Shown piece after piece: positions 47,001-56,605 of a stretch of 64,000 nucleotides of DNA (position 1 is the stretch's first letter; every line of letters begins with the position of its first letter). The DNA is taken from the NCBI RefSeq assembly GCF_009711165.2, contig NZ_WMID02000018.1:60568-124567 (forward strand). The letters run 5' to 3'. The position numbers were made by a program, and so were the translations under genes. The notes beneath the pieces are model-generated. The model was not told the origin of the DNA, did no database searches, and was given only the letters and a program-made list of their open reading frames with translations. This DNA is from Flavobacterium sp. MC2016-06. GTDB lineage: Bacteria > Bacteroidota > Bacteroidia > Flavobacteriales > Flavobacteriaceae.

Positions 47001-50000
47001 ATGAAAACCCCAAAACTATTTATCTTTCTATTCATAATGCAGCTTTGTACTGCACAAAACCATGATTTGATAAAAGAGGAAGCAATGCTGTTTTTTAATA
47101 ACGGAAAAGTACAAGAAGCCTTGCAGACTTTAGAACAAATTAAAGACCAACAAACTCTTGAAAATACAAATGTAAACATTTGGAAAAAGCATTGTAAAGA
47201 AATCCTCGAATTCAAATTTTTAGAAGAGATCATCATAAATGATTCTGTTAAAATAATTACGGTAAAAACCGGACTGCTAGCACATTTTGGTATTTATAAC
47301 AGTAACGCTAAAAAATACATAATCACTCCTGTTTATGACGATATTACAGCCAGTAAAAATTCTAATTACGGCGTAGTCAATTTAAACAATCAAAATGCAC
47401 TAATTGACTTGTCGGGGAAAACAATTATTCCTTTTGGGGATTATAAAATCACTAGGTACGATAAATTTGCATTGTTGACTTCAAATGATGGAAATTCGAC
47501 CCTGAGTATATATAGTTTGGAGGGAAAACTGCTTGTAAATAATTTAAAATCTGTTTATCTGGTAAGTGAAAAGTATTTCATGACTCAAAACGAGTTAAAT
47601 AAATTTGGATTATTCGACACTGAAAAGGCACAGTTTATAATTGAAAACTGCGATAAAATTGAAAACATTGATGGAAATTTTGGACCGTATACAAAAGGAG
47701 TTTTTATAAAAAGAGATAACAAAAGCGAGCTTTACAGTTTTACTACCAGTAGTTTTAGTGCGCAGAATGCTTTTGATGAAATCATTACTAAAAGCAAAGG
47801 AATAAATTCATTTTTTCAATTTCAAAACAAAGCAGATAAAGAGAATACTATAGAAAGAAACAAACATATTATCGTAAAGAAAAATTCAAAATATGGTATT
47901 TACAATCTAACACAAGAAAAATACGACACAGAACCGGTTTATGATTCTATAAACCATTTTTACAATTGTTTGAAGAACAAGGTTTGGAAGAATTTAAAAT
48001 ATGATTATCCCATAAAAGAGGATTTCGATTATCTCTCAGAGGCGGTAGTTTTTAGAAAAAATAATTTATATGGATTAAAATCAATCTCTAATAAAATTAT
48101 TGCTGCAGCTCAATATGATGAAATTGACCAAATAACAACCAGTTTGTTTCTAATCAAAAAGCAAAAATTATGGGGATGGATTTCTGTAGAAAAAAATAAA
48201 ATCTCAATCATAAAACCTCAATTTGATCATGTTTATCAAAAGTATAATTACAAATATGATTATACGCGCCAAAGTTTTGATAAAGAATATCTCGTTACCC
48301 AGGAGCAGCCTTACCTGGAAACCTGTTTCAAAAATAAAATTAAAAAATTCTCTTTAGATGGAACGGTCCAGGTAGATTTTGAATCAAAAATAAATAAAGG
48401 ATTTACGGAAAAAGAATATCCACAGACGGATTGGAGTTATAACGGTCCAAAATCAGATAGAGTTTTAACTACCCAAACAAAATTTGCTAATTATGCTGAA
48501 AAAATACCTAGCGATCAAAAATTATTTGGTCTTGATGATACAAATGGCAATGAAATAATAAAGCCATTCTATACAGAAATTGATAAGGGATTAGCAAATC
48601 AATTTCTTGTTGTATATGATGATCGCGCAGTGGGTGCTATTGACGAAAACGGCAAAGTCATTATTCCGTTAGATTACAAATTAATAGAACCTTTTGATTC
48701 GAAGTACTATATCGTAAAAGATAATCGATATTTTGGGCTTCTTGATAAAGACGGTAAAGAAGTTTTTCCGCTTATTTATAAAGAAATAAAAGTTTTTTCA
48801 GATGGTTTTTATCTGGTCAAAGACATGGATGACTGGTGCAAAATTGTTGACAATCAAAATAAAACCATTTATGTCTTTCCTAAGTATACCGAGAAAGTTT
48901 ACACTATTGAGAAAATTGTAACACATAAAAATGAGGTTCTATATAATTTAAAATTCAGATTAAAAGCAGGATATGAATACTGGGATGATCATTTTCTAAT
49001 AAAAATAGAAAATAATCTGGCGACAAGATTTTTAGAAAAATATAAGATTGAGGAAATTTACGACAATAAAATTGTTGAAATAAAATCAAGTAACCTCATT
49101 GGATTTTATGACCTGAACAATCAAAAATTGATTGAGCCGAAATTCAGCGAAATTAAAATAATTTATTCCAAAACAAATAAGCTTATCTATTGTAAAACAG
49201 ATAACTATTTTGACACGATTGTGGATGAAAATTTAAATGCAACCGTTTCAAAAGATAATATTTCTTATATTATTAATAATGTAATATTTTATGAAAAGAA
49301 CGGCAAATATGGTTTTTTTGATAAAAAAAATAAGAAAACAAAAAGCACTTTTGAAAAGATAGATGTAAATGATCCTATTTATGCATCCAATGAAAAGTTT
49401 TATAAATTTTATGATAATGGTAAAAGGGCAGGTATTGTCAATGACGATGGAAAAATTATCATTAAAGGTAATCTTTATGATAAAATCCATAGCATTTCAA
49501 GTATAGACGAATTACTATTCAACAAAAAGTATGCTAAGGAAGAATTAGGACAGATTTTGGTCTGCATTGACAATTCTGATAAAACGACCAATAAGATTGA
49601 TTTTCTAACAGTTGAAGGAAATAAAATAGCCAGTACAACAGTTGACAAAAAAGACTACTCGTTTTATTTTAGAAATGGAATAATAATTCTAATACTTCGT
49701 GACGAACAAACTATATTTTTTGATTTACATGAAAACAAAATTATTTCAAAAGTGAATGGTTTTTCATTCAACAATGATCATGATCGTGCCTATACTATTT
49801 TGAAAAATAATACTTCCGCTTCAGATTCAAAAGTAATGGCTCAAAAATACAGTACAAAAGGAAATTTAATCTCAGAACAGATTATTGACAGAAATCTGAA
49901 CACCCAATATTTACCGAATTGGAACTATTATTTAATTCAGAAAAAGGGAAATAAATATGGAATTATTGATGTTAATGAAAAAATCCATGTTCCCTTTGTT

Positions 50001-51047
50001 TTTGATAGTATAATGTTGTCTGTTGATTCCGTTTACATAGCAAAAAACAATAATAAATATGGAATTATTGACCGCTATAACAATGTATTGCTAAATGTTG
50101 AGTATGATAAAATTGAAACGCAATATTTACCAGAAAACAGAATTAAGAGTAAAGATGTAAGGTTTATTGAAGATTACGAAAAAAGAACTCCATACAGATC
50201 ATCATTTAATTTCGTAGTTTCAAAAGATCAAAAAACAGGAATTCTTGGGCCTACTTTAAAAACAATTATGCCAGTAGAATTTGACAGTTTTGGAAAAGAG
50301 CGAACACTTTTCGGCCCTATAATTACGAGAAAAGGGAATATCTCCATGGTTTATGATTATCAGAATCATTTTTTGTTCGAAGTTCAGTGTGATTCCTTAC
50401 TTGAGGATAAAAATAGTAATCCTGTATTTTACAAAATTTACAAAAACGGAAAACAGGGATTTTTAGATCAAAAAGGCAAGATGATTTTTTCGGGACTATT
50501 TCCAAAAGTCGAAAAAACAAATATTGAAAATTTATTCATGATCGAAAAAGATTCTAAAAAATATATTGTCAACTCAGAAGGAGAAATAACTTCAAACGCA
50601 TACGATGAAATAAATACTTCAATTATTTATAATTATGCAGTGGTTAGAATCAATAATAAATTTGGATTACTAAACCAAAAAGCTACACTAGTTGTCCCTG
50701 AAATATATGACAGTATTCAAATTTTAAGCAATAATTATTTACTGGTTTATTTAGATGGGAAATTCGGGATTATTGATTTAAATACTGCGGAAAATAAAAT
50801 TTTGCCAATTAAAATTCCAGTTTCGTACGCTCAAATAAAACAAATTGAAGCTAAAAAATATATTATAGTTTCAGATCCTTTTAAAACCGGAGTAATTGAT
50901 TTCAATAATAAAACTATAATTCCAATAATTTATGATTCAGTATATTATCAGGAAAATGGAAAATATTTTGTTTGTACCAATAATGGAGTAACAAGTTATT
51001 TAACATGTGACAACATAAGGATACAAATTAATAATAATTCAAAATAA
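47001..51047 (+). CDS. Giant exported WG-repeat protein
   Basis: A 1348-residue protein with a signal peptide (KLFIFLFIMQLCTAQN). Most of its length is made of WG-type repeats (for example KYGIIDVNEKIHVPFVFDSI, KFGLLNQKATLVVPEIYDSI, KFGIIDLNTAENKILP). Each repeat is a strand block with a Gly at the turn and a YD at its end. WG-repeat proteins are common in Bacteroidota and thought to bind at the envelope or to other proteins; their function is not settled. It starts 183 bp after the LRR stop codon but only 9 bp after the stop that ends the extended LRR frame, suggesting an operon. A second WG-repeat protein is at 62522. Confidence 0.88.
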   Translation: MKTPKLFIFLFIMQLCTAQNHDLIKEEAMLFFNNGKVQEALQTLEQIKDQQTLENTNVNIWKKHCKEILEFKFLEEIIINDSVKIITVKTGLLAHFGIYNSNAKKYIITPVYDDITASKNSNYGVVNLNNQNALIDLSGKTIIPFGDYKITRYDKFALLTSNDGNSTLSIYSLEGKLLVNNLKSVYLVSEKYFMTQNELNKFGLFDTEKAQFIIENCDKIENIDGNFGPYTKGVFIKRDNKSELYSFTTSSFSAQNAFDEIITKSKGINSFFQFQNKADKENTIERNKHIIVKKNSKYGIYNLTQEKYDTEPVYDSINHFYNCLKNKVWKNLKYDYPIKEDFDYLSEAVVFRKNNLYGLKSISNKIIAAAQYDEIDQITTSLFLIKKQKLWGWISVEKNKISIIKPQFDHVYQKYNYKYDYTRQSFDKEYLVTQEQPYLETCFKNKIKKFSLDGTVQVDFESKINKGFTEKEYPQTDWSYNGPKSDRVLTTQTKFANYAEKIPSDQKLFGLDDTNGNEIIKPFYTEIDKGLANQFLVVYDDRAVGAIDENGKVIIPLDYKLIEPFDSKYYIVKDNRYFGLLDKDGKEVFPLIYKEIKVFSDGFYLVKDMDDWCKIVDNQNKTIYVFPKYTEKVYTIEKIVTHKNEVLYNLKFRLKAGYEYWDDHFLIKIENNLATRFLEKYKIEEIYDNKIVEIKSSNLIGFYDLNNQKLIEPKFSEIKIIYSKTNKLIYCKTDNYFDTIVDENLNATVSKDNISYIINNVIFYEKNGKYGFFDKKNKKTKSTFEKIDVNDPIYASNEKFYKFYDNGKRAGIVNDDGKIIIKGNLYDKIHSISSIDELLFNKKYAKEELGQILVCIDNSDKTTNKIDFLTVEGNKIASTTVDKKDYSFYFRNGIIILILRDEQTIFFDLHENKIISKVNGFSFNNDHDRAYTILKNNTSASDSKVMAQKYSTKGNLISEQIIDRNLNTQYLPNWNYYLIQKKGNKYGIIDVNEKIHVPFVFDSIMLSVDSVYIAKNNNKYGIIDRYNNVLLNVEYDKIETQYLPENRIKSKDVRFIEDYEKRTPYRSSFNFVVSKDQKTGILGPTLKTIMPVEFDSFGKERTLFGPIITRKGNISMVYDYQNHFLFEVQCDSLLEDKNSNPVFYKIYKNGKQGFLDQKGKMIFSGLFPKVEKTNIENLFMIEKDSKKYIVNSEGEITSNAYDEINTSIIYNYAVVRINNKFGLLNQKATLVVPEIYDSIQILSNNYLLVYLDGKFGIIDLNTAENKILPIKIPVSYAQIKQIEAKKYIIVSDPFKTGVIDFNNKTIIPIIYDSVYYQENGKYFVCTNNGVTSYLTCDNIRIQINNNSK

Positions 51048-51161
51048 ATTATCAACAAAATGTATAAGGTATTTTAATCAAACTAAAATAATATTTTGAA
51101 TATAAAAACTACTGCCAACAGGTAATATAAGTTTTTTGAAATATTTCAACCATCCAAGTTT

Positions 51162-51248
51162 TGTGGCAGAATCGTGGCAGATTGAATTTTGAAAAGTACA
51201 ACCTCAGCAAAATAAGGCTCTAAGAAGTTTAGGTTCGAAACTGTATTA
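51162..51248 (+). repeat. Integration-scar module, GTGGCA block without core (copy 4)
   Basis: GTGGCA-GAATC-GTGGCA (51163-51179) and CTAAGAAGTTTAGGTTCGAAA with CTGTATTA match the block at 44671. Right after CTGTATTA the sequence changes to an IS6-like fragment, so the tRNA core seen elsewhere has been replaced. Confidence 0.55.
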
Positions 51249-51260
51249 ATCTGCTTAAAG

Positions 51261-51392
51261 TCAATGTAAATCTCAATTTGAAATAAACGGCCTGAAGAAT
51301 AATAGCTTTGGGATAAAAATAACTACTGGCATTTATTTAATATATTTTTGAGGTTCTAAAGACAATAGTTCTTAAATAGATGCGGCACAACC
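51261..51392 (-). mobile_element. IS6-like element, right-end fragment
   Basis: This stretch matches the 5' part of the transposase gene and right end of the copy at 54781 (TCAATGTAAATC, AATAAACGGCCTG, GGCATTTATTTAA). It has a decayed right repeat TGCGGCACAACC (51381-51392). The rest is missing. Confidence 0.6.
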
Positions 51393-51411
51393 AAAAGGTT
51401 TGAATCATACA

Positions 51412-51462
51412 ATCATTGGTTTGTATCCAACAATGATCATGTATCATCCTAAAATATCTTTG
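51412..51462 (+). promoter_or_regulatory. Inverted repeat plus TATCTTTG promoter of the monooxygenase operon
   Basis: ATCATTG (51412-51418) and CAATGAT (51431-51437) are inverted arms. Seventeen bases later TATCTTTG (51455-51462) fits TAnnTTTG, 25 bp before the ATG. The repeat could be the operator of the AraC protein encoded at 53479. Confidence 0.4.
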
Positions 51463-51487
51463 TACCATAATATTTAAACAAATAATT

Positions 51488-51778
51488 ATGGTTACAGTCA
51501 TCACAAAATTTGAAGCCAAAGATGATGCTTCAACTACCGAATTGCTGGGTATTTTCCAAAAACTACTGCAGGAAACACCTATGGAAAAAGGCTATATCTC
51601 TTATGAGATTTTGTCTGTAAAAGAAACGCTTAACACCTTTTATATTATCGAAAAATGGAATTCTGAAAAGGATTTGCAGAACCACGCTTCGCTGATAGAA
51701 GATAAAGGGTATGCCTCACAAACGGTTTCTTTATTAAAAAACAAAATAGAAAATACAATTCTTCAAACCTTAAATTAA
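51488..51778 (+). CDS. Antibiotic-biosynthesis-monooxygenase (ABM) family protein
   Basis: A 96-residue single ABM domain (ITKFEAKDDASTTELLGIFQKLLQETPMEKGYISYEILSVKE, then FYIIEKWNSEKDLQNHA, and a final helix). Such quinol-monooxygenase-like proteins bind small aromatic or quinone compounds as dimers. It is six bases upstream of the first SDR and so is the first gene of a small redox operon. The reaction is not known. Confidence 0.8.
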   Translation: MVTVITKFEAKDDASTTELLGIFQKLLQETPMEKGYISYEILSVKETLNTFYIIEKWNSEKDLQNHASLIEDKGYASQTVSLLKNKIENTILQTLN

Positions 51779-51784
51779 TAAAAA

Positions 51785-52642
51785 ATGAATTCAGAAAACA
51801 ATAACATCAAAATGAATAAAACAGTATTAATTACAGGGACTTCTTCTGGTATTGGAAGAGCTGCTGTTTTGAAATTCAACAACGAAGGCTGGAACGTCAT
51901 TGCTACGATGCGCAGTCCAGAAAAAGAAACAGAACTTAATAAGTTAGACAATCTGGAAGTTATCGCTTTGGATGTTCAAAAACCAGAAACGATACAAAAT
52001 GCCATTGAAACAGGAATTCAAAAATTCGGGAAGATAGATGCTATCGTTAATAATGCAGGTTTTGCAGTATTTGGCGTATTCGAACTTTCTTCGGAAGAAC
52101 AAGTAAGCAAAATTTTTGATACGAATGTTTATGGTCCGATGCGTGTTCTGAGAGCAATCCTTCCACATTTTAGAGCCCAACGTTCTGGAATCGTTATTAA
52201 TATTTCTTCGCAAGGTGGTAGAATTACGTTTCCTACCTGCAGTATTTATCACGCTACAAAATTTGCTTTGGAAGGTTTGACAGAAGCTCTGGCTTACGAA
52301 CTTATTCCTTTTAATATCAAGACTAAGATTATTGAACCTGGTTCAACAGCTACTAAATTTGTTGGAGCTGCTGAAATAACAACTGGTGGCGTACCAGAAT
52401 ATGAAGAGTTTATTAAAATTGGTTTAGGAAATTGGGCAAAATACGATACAATGACTTCACAGCCAGAAGAGATTGCCGAAGTTATTTTTAAATCAGCAAC
52501 AGACGATACAAATCAGTTGCGATACAAAGCAGGAAATGACACGGAATTATATATCGGAAAAATGCAAGAAGGAGATGATCAGGCATACGTAGATTACATG
52601 CGTGAACGATTTATTCCTGAATATTTGAATACAAAATCATAA
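51785..52642 (+). CDS. Short-chain dehydrogenase/reductase
   Basis: A 285-residue classical SDR; the conserved part begins at Met10 (KTVLITGTSSGIGRAAVL), so the true start could be ATG 51812. The cofactor loop is TGTSSGIG, then NNAG (NNAGFAVFG), and the active site is Ser with YHATK. It probably oxidises or reduces a carbonyl in the same pathway as the ABM protein and the SDR that follows two bases later. The substrate is unknown. Confidence 0.9.
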   Translation: MNSENNNIKMNKTVLITGTSSGIGRAAVLKFNNEGWNVIATMRSPEKETELNKLDNLEVIALDVQKPETIQNAIETGIQKFGKIDAIVNNAGFAVFGVFELSSEEQVSKIFDTNVYGPMRVLRAILPHFRAQRSGIVINISSQGGRITFPTCSIYHATKFALEGLTEALAYELIPFNIKTKIIEPGSTATKFVGAAEITTGGVPEYEEFIKIGLGNWAKYDTMTSQPEEIAEVIFKSATDDTNQLRYKAGNDTELYIGKMQEGDDQAYVDYMRERFIPEYLNTKS

Positions 52643-52644
52643 TT

Positions 52645-53397
52645 ATGAATTTACAAAATAAAACAATTCTCATTACCGGTGCAGGTACAGGAATGGGATT
52701 AGCGGCTGCCAAATGGTTTTCTGAACAAGGAAATAAAGTAATTATGGTGGCTCGTAACGAAAAACGCCTGAAAGCAGAAGCTTCACAAATAAAAAATGCT
52801 TCCTATATCGCTTCTGACCTTTCTAAACCTGAACAGTTAGAAATTCTGGTTCAGAAAATCAAACAAAATTATCCAGATTTAAGTATTGCTTTTTTAAACG
52901 CTGGCATTGCTACAAGCTATCAATTACTCGATAATGATAATGCATATCAAACAAGTATTAATGAAATGTCAACCAATTACCATTCGGCAGTATATTTGAC
53001 GCATCATTTAGAACCACTGCTTGCTGATAAAAAAGAAGCGGCATTTATCATCACAACCTCTGGAGTTGCATTTGCACCCGATTTATTGCATCCTACTTAT
53101 AGCGCAACCAAAGCGGCACTGCACAATTATATTTTAGGATTGAGATTGGTGCTTCAAAGAAAAAATTCATCTATTGAATTATACGAACTAATGGCCCCTT
53201 TAGTGAATTCTCCTTTTTCTCAGGCTGTAATATCTGATATGAAAGTTTCTCCTTCGGCTGTTATTGCTGATTTAATCGAAAGAATAAAAAATAAGCAATA
53301 CGAAATACGACCAGGACTTACAGAAGATATTTATCAAACCTATCTTCGCTCTCCTCAAGAGGCATTATTGCTTGTAAATAGTGCAACAGGATCCTAA
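52645..53397 (+). CDS. Short-chain dehydrogenase/reductase
   Basis: A 250-residue SDR with TGAGTGMGLAAAKW for the dinucleotide, LNAGIA in place of NNAG, and the YSATK active site. It has a shorter C-terminus than the preceding SDR and is only distantly similar. It begins two bases after that gene's stop, so the genes are surely co-transcribed. Part of the small redox operon controlled from 51412. Confidence 0.88.
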   Translation: MNLQNKTILITGAGTGMGLAAAKWFSEQGNKVIMVARNEKRLKAEASQIKNASYIASDLSKPEQLEILVQKIKQNYPDLSIAFLNAGIATSYQLLDNDNAYQTSINEMSTNYHSAVYLTHHLEPLLADKKEAAFIITTSGVAFAPDLLHPTYSATKAALHNYILGLRLVLQRKNSSIELYELMAPLVNSPFSQAVISDMKVSPSAVIADLIERIKNKQYEIRPGLTEDIYQTYLRSPQEALLLVNSATGS

Positions 53398-53478
53398 TTT
53401 TTGTAATTTTAACAAAAAAATACGAAGCTGTCTAACATTCAAAAATAAGACAGCTTCCTATTTAATTAAATAAATGCC

Positions 53479-54381
53479 ATGAATAAATTAATCCACAAGG
53501 CAGAACGATTGGAAGATTTTGAAAAGCAAAAACTTTCTCCACAACAACACATAAAAAATACTGCCAACTTCCGTTTTTTTAGTTCGGCAGACTGCTTATC
53601 TGGAAATACAATACCTTATAGAAGAAGAGATTTCTACAAAGTAAGTTTATTACGTGGAGAATACATCGTAAATTATGGCGATGAGAGCATAAAAGCTTTT
53701 GGTGCATCGCTTTCTTTCTTTAGTCCATCAATTCCTTATACAATAGAGGAAATAAACGAAGAGAAAAATGCTGGTTATTTTATTTTTTCAGAAGTGTATT
53801 ATGATACTTTTTTTAACCAAAGCATTAAAAAATTTCCTCTATTCAATGAAGATTTCAAACCGATTTTCATTCTGAATGAAGAACAGGAACAAGAAGTCAT
53901 TACTTTATTTTCTAAAATTGAAAAACAAAGTCTTTCCGATTATTCCCTTAAAGATGACCTTATCCGAAATCATCTTAACGAATTAATGCATTACGCCAAT
54001 AATCTTTCGCCAGCCTCAGAAAGGCATCATAGTTTTTCATCAAAGGAGCGCCTTCATACCATTTTCAATGAATTATTAGACCGACAATTTCCAGCAGATA
54101 AAACAAATGAAAAACTGCTTCGAACAGCTAGTGATTTCGCAGATGTTTTGAATGTTCACGTCAATTATTTAAACCGAATTTTAAAAGAAACCACGGGAAA
54201 ATCGACAAGTATGCTCATTTATGACCGTTTGCTGACAGAATCTGTTATTTTATTAAAACACACCAACTGGAATGTAGCCGATATTGCTTATAGTCTGGGT
54301 TTCAAAGACAGCTCTCACTTCAATCATTTCTTTCGTAAACAAGCCAATGCGATGCCTTCGGATTATAGAAAGCAGTCCTGA
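53479..54381 (+). CDS. AraC-family transcriptional regulator
   Basis: A 300-residue regulator, with a cupin-like sensor half (SGNTIPYRRRDFYKVSLLRGEYIV, ASLSFFSPSIPYTIE) and a C-terminal double helix-turn-helix (FADVLNVHVNYLNRILKETTGKSTSMLI; VADIAYSLGFKDSSHFNHFFRKQ). It lies 81 bp after the second SDR. It is a likely regulator of the ABM/SDR operon, and the inverted repeat at 51412 may be its site. Confidence 0.88.
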   Translation: MNKLIHKAERLEDFEKQKLSPQQHIKNTANFRFFSSADCLSGNTIPYRRRDFYKVSLLRGEYIVNYGDESIKAFGASLSFFSPSIPYTIEEINEEKNAGYFIFSEVYYDTFFNQSIKKFPLFNEDFKPIFILNEEQEQEVITLFSKIEKQSLSDYSLKDDLIRNHLNELMHYANNLSPASERHHSFSSKERLHTIFNELLDRQFPADKTNEKLLRTASDFADVLNVHVNYLNRILKETTGKSTSMLIYDRLLTESVILLKHTNWNVADIAYSLGFKDSSHFNHFFRKQANAMPSDYRKQS

Positions 54382-54498
54382 TAATTATTTGTTTGCTAGT
54401 CCTTCTAAAATTACATCTGCAAAAATAGCAGACGTCTAATTAGCTAGACTAGTCTAAAAAAAAATAAAAACGCAGTAAAAGCAGGTCTTCACACCATT

Positions 54499-54557
54499 AA
54501 GTTCGAATCCTGCTCTCCCCACCAAAAAAGTCCTAATTTTCATTAGGACTTTTTTTA
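54499..54557 (+). repeat. tRNA 3' end plus terminator, integration scar (island end B)
   Basis: TTCGAATCCTGCTCTCCCCA then CCA (54499-54524) is identical to 20458-20483. AAAAAGTCCTAAT and ATTAGGACTTTTT (54525-54557) form the same terminator with a loop of TTTC instead of GAAA. The preceding bases do not form a tRNA 5' half. Apart from this, the stretch 54382-54780 shows nothing else that I recognise. Confidence 0.65.
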
Positions 54558-54780
54558 TGCAGTTAATTTAAATAACTATTCTTGGATCAACACTAAAATG
54601 GATCAGTTGCAAAAGTTGGAGATTATGCAAAAAGAGGATCAAAACGAAAAGCTGTGGAGTAGTGAAAATTAAGCATAAATATTAGTGAGTCTAAAAAGGA
54701 AGTATTCTATATTCCTAACACCTCTAAATTTTGATCTAAATGCTTTTATTTTCGCATTAAAAGGGATCAACACGAAAACC

Positions 54781-55550
54781 GGTTCTGTCATCTGCCATGT
54801 AAATCCGAAAGAAATCAGCAACCCGGAAATTATGCATCCAATTTACAAAATGATTTGAACATACTTGTGCCCGGCTTAAGCATCTGATTCTTTCGCAACA
54901 TGTGTACAACCTCAATTCCTGCCAAGGTTCTTCTGCAGACGCAAAACTTTTAAAAACCCAAACCGTTTTGTATCCGCCATTTTATAAAACGATGATCCTG
55001 CTCAACAATATTGTTGAGATATTTACACTGCCGAATCTTTATATTCGAAAAGGAGCGTTTGTTGTAGAACCGCATTGCGCTGGTGTTGGAGCCGCTTTTG
55101 TCTATATTTATTACCGTTGGCCGACAGTTATTTTTTATCGCTTTTATTAAGAATGTCTGTGCACTCATTCTCTGTCTTCTTCTGGTCAAAAGAAAATCCA
55201 CCGTATTACTCCATTTATCAACAGCCCGATATAAATAACACCAGATACCTTTTCCTTTTATATCAGTTTCATCCATTCGCCAGCTGGCTCCTACTCTATT
55301 CTTTCTTTTTGTCATCTGAGATTCAATCATTGGAGTAAATTTAAATACCCAGCGCTGAATCGTAGCATGATCAACTGCTATTCCACGCATTTTCATTATT
55401 TCCTCAACATCCCGATAACTCAATGTAAATCGCAATTTGAAATAAACGGCCTGCAAAATAATGGCTTTGGGATAACAATGACCTTTGGTATTCATTTAGT
55501 ATATTTTGAACGTCTAAAGATAATAGTTATTTAACAGGTGCGACAGAACC
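54781..55550 (-). mobile_element. IS6-like element, full length, transposase frameshifted
   Basis: The left repeat GGTTCTGTCA (54781-54790) and the right one CGACAGAACC (55541-55550) are inverted partners differing at one base. The length is about 770 bp, typical for the IS6 family. No convincing target duplication is seen in the flanks. Confidence 0.85.
54830..55495 (-). pseudogene. IS6-family transposase, frameshifted
   Basis: Minus-strand frame from 55495: MNTKGHCYPKAIILQAVYF, then LSYRDVEEIMKMRG, RMDETDIKGKGIWCYLYRAVDKWSNTVDF, NCRPTVINIDKSGSNTSAMRF and IVEQDHRFIKWRIQNGLGF. The DDE residues are the Asp of RMDET, the Asp of INIDKS and the Glu of VEQDH. An extra base in a run of A near 54945 then causes a stop, and the remaining 38 codons lie in another frame. 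It is therefore probably inactive, although a frameshift product is conceivable. Confidence 0.8.
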
Positions 55551-55679
55551 CCAGTATGTATGGTCCCAAATTTACTTGTCATTTTTAATTAATAATCTAA
55601 CATTTAGCTTCTATCAAAACAGATAATACAGAACCATATAAATTACTAAAATATTTGAATATCAATATATCAAACCTTT

Positions 55680-56600
55680 TTAGTTAAACGATTGTCTAAA
55701 TTCTAGTGGAGAAAGGTTCGTTTTCTTCTTAAATAGATTTCCAAATGTCTGTGGATATTCAAAACCCAATTCAAAGGCAATTTCGCTGATAGAAAGCTCA
55801 GTAGTGGATAGTTTTTCTTTTGCCTTATCTATCAGCTTGTTTTGAATATGCTCCTGTGTGCTTTTACCGGTTAGTGCTTTTAATAAACCGCTTAAATAAT
55901 TGGGTGAAATATTTAATTTTTCAGCAACATTTTGAACCGTTGGAATTCCATTTTCAGCTAAAGATTCTTCATTAAAACAATTCATAAGTAATTCTTCTAA
56001 ACGATTCAATATTTGATGATTGACTTTTTTCTGAGTAAGAAATTGACGATTGTAAAATCTGTCGGAATAATTTAAAAGCGTTTCAATTTGATTTACAATA
56101 ATCGTTTCGCTGAATTTATCAATATTGGTATTACATTCCTGACAAATATTCTGAATGAGATTTTCTACTATAGTTTCTTCTTTTTCAGAAAGATGCAGAG
56201 CTTCGTTTACCGAATAATTAAAATACTCATATTGTTTTATATTTTTAGCTAAAGCTGTATTCCACAAAAAATCAGGATGTATAAGCAGCATCCAGCCTGA
56301 GCTTGTAAAATCATCATCTGCAACGAAAGAAAAAACCTGATTTGGAGCCATAAAAAATAAAATGCCTTCATCAAAATCATATTGCTGCTGTCCGTAAGAG
56401 TAACTGATATTTCCTGTAGAATTTCGCTTTAAAGAAATAATGTAAAAATCAAATATAACACTGATTCTTGAATCACTTTCGACAGGCTTAAAATTATCTA
56501 AATTTATAAGACTTACTAAAGGGTGCTCTGGTTTAAGAAGCCCTAAAATTTTATGATACTCACTTATGGTTTTAATTCTATATGGTCTTATATTTTCCAT
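55680..56600 (-). CDS. AraC-family transcriptional regulator
   Basis: About 306 residues from ATG 56600 (MENIRPYRIKTISEY), five bases after the stop of the preceding membrane-protein gene; a longer frame to 56633 overlaps that gene and is less likely. The sensor half (FDEGILFFMAPNQVFSF, LLIHPDFL) and the C-terminal double helix-turn-helix (VAEKLNISPNYLSGLLK; ISEIAFELGFEYPQTFGNLFKK, NLSPLEFR) closely follow the AraC protein at 5389. It probably regulates the operon it ends. Confidence 0.88.
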   Translation of the reverse strand: MENIRPYRIKTISEYHKILGLLKPEHPLVSLINLDNFKPVESDSRISVIFDFYIISLKRNSTGNISYSYGQQQYDFDEGILFFMAPNQVFSFVADDDFTSSGWMLLIHPDFLWNTALAKNIKQYEYFNYSVNEALHLSEKEETIVENLIQNICQECNTNIDKFSETIIVNQIETLLNYSDRFYNRQFLTQKKVNHQILNRLEELLMNCFNEESLAENGIPTVQNVAEKLNISPNYLSGLLKALTGKSTQEHIQNKLIDKAKEKLSTTELSISEIAFELGFEYPQTFGNLFKKKTNLSPLEFRQSFN

Positions 56601-56605
56601 TATAT

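Noticed and set aside
54902..55338. Two plus-strand frames in the IS copy
   Set aside because: They are reverse-frame shadows of the transposase and have no family features.
54781..55550. A fresh insertion with target duplication
   Set aside because: The flanking eight bases on the two sides do not match.
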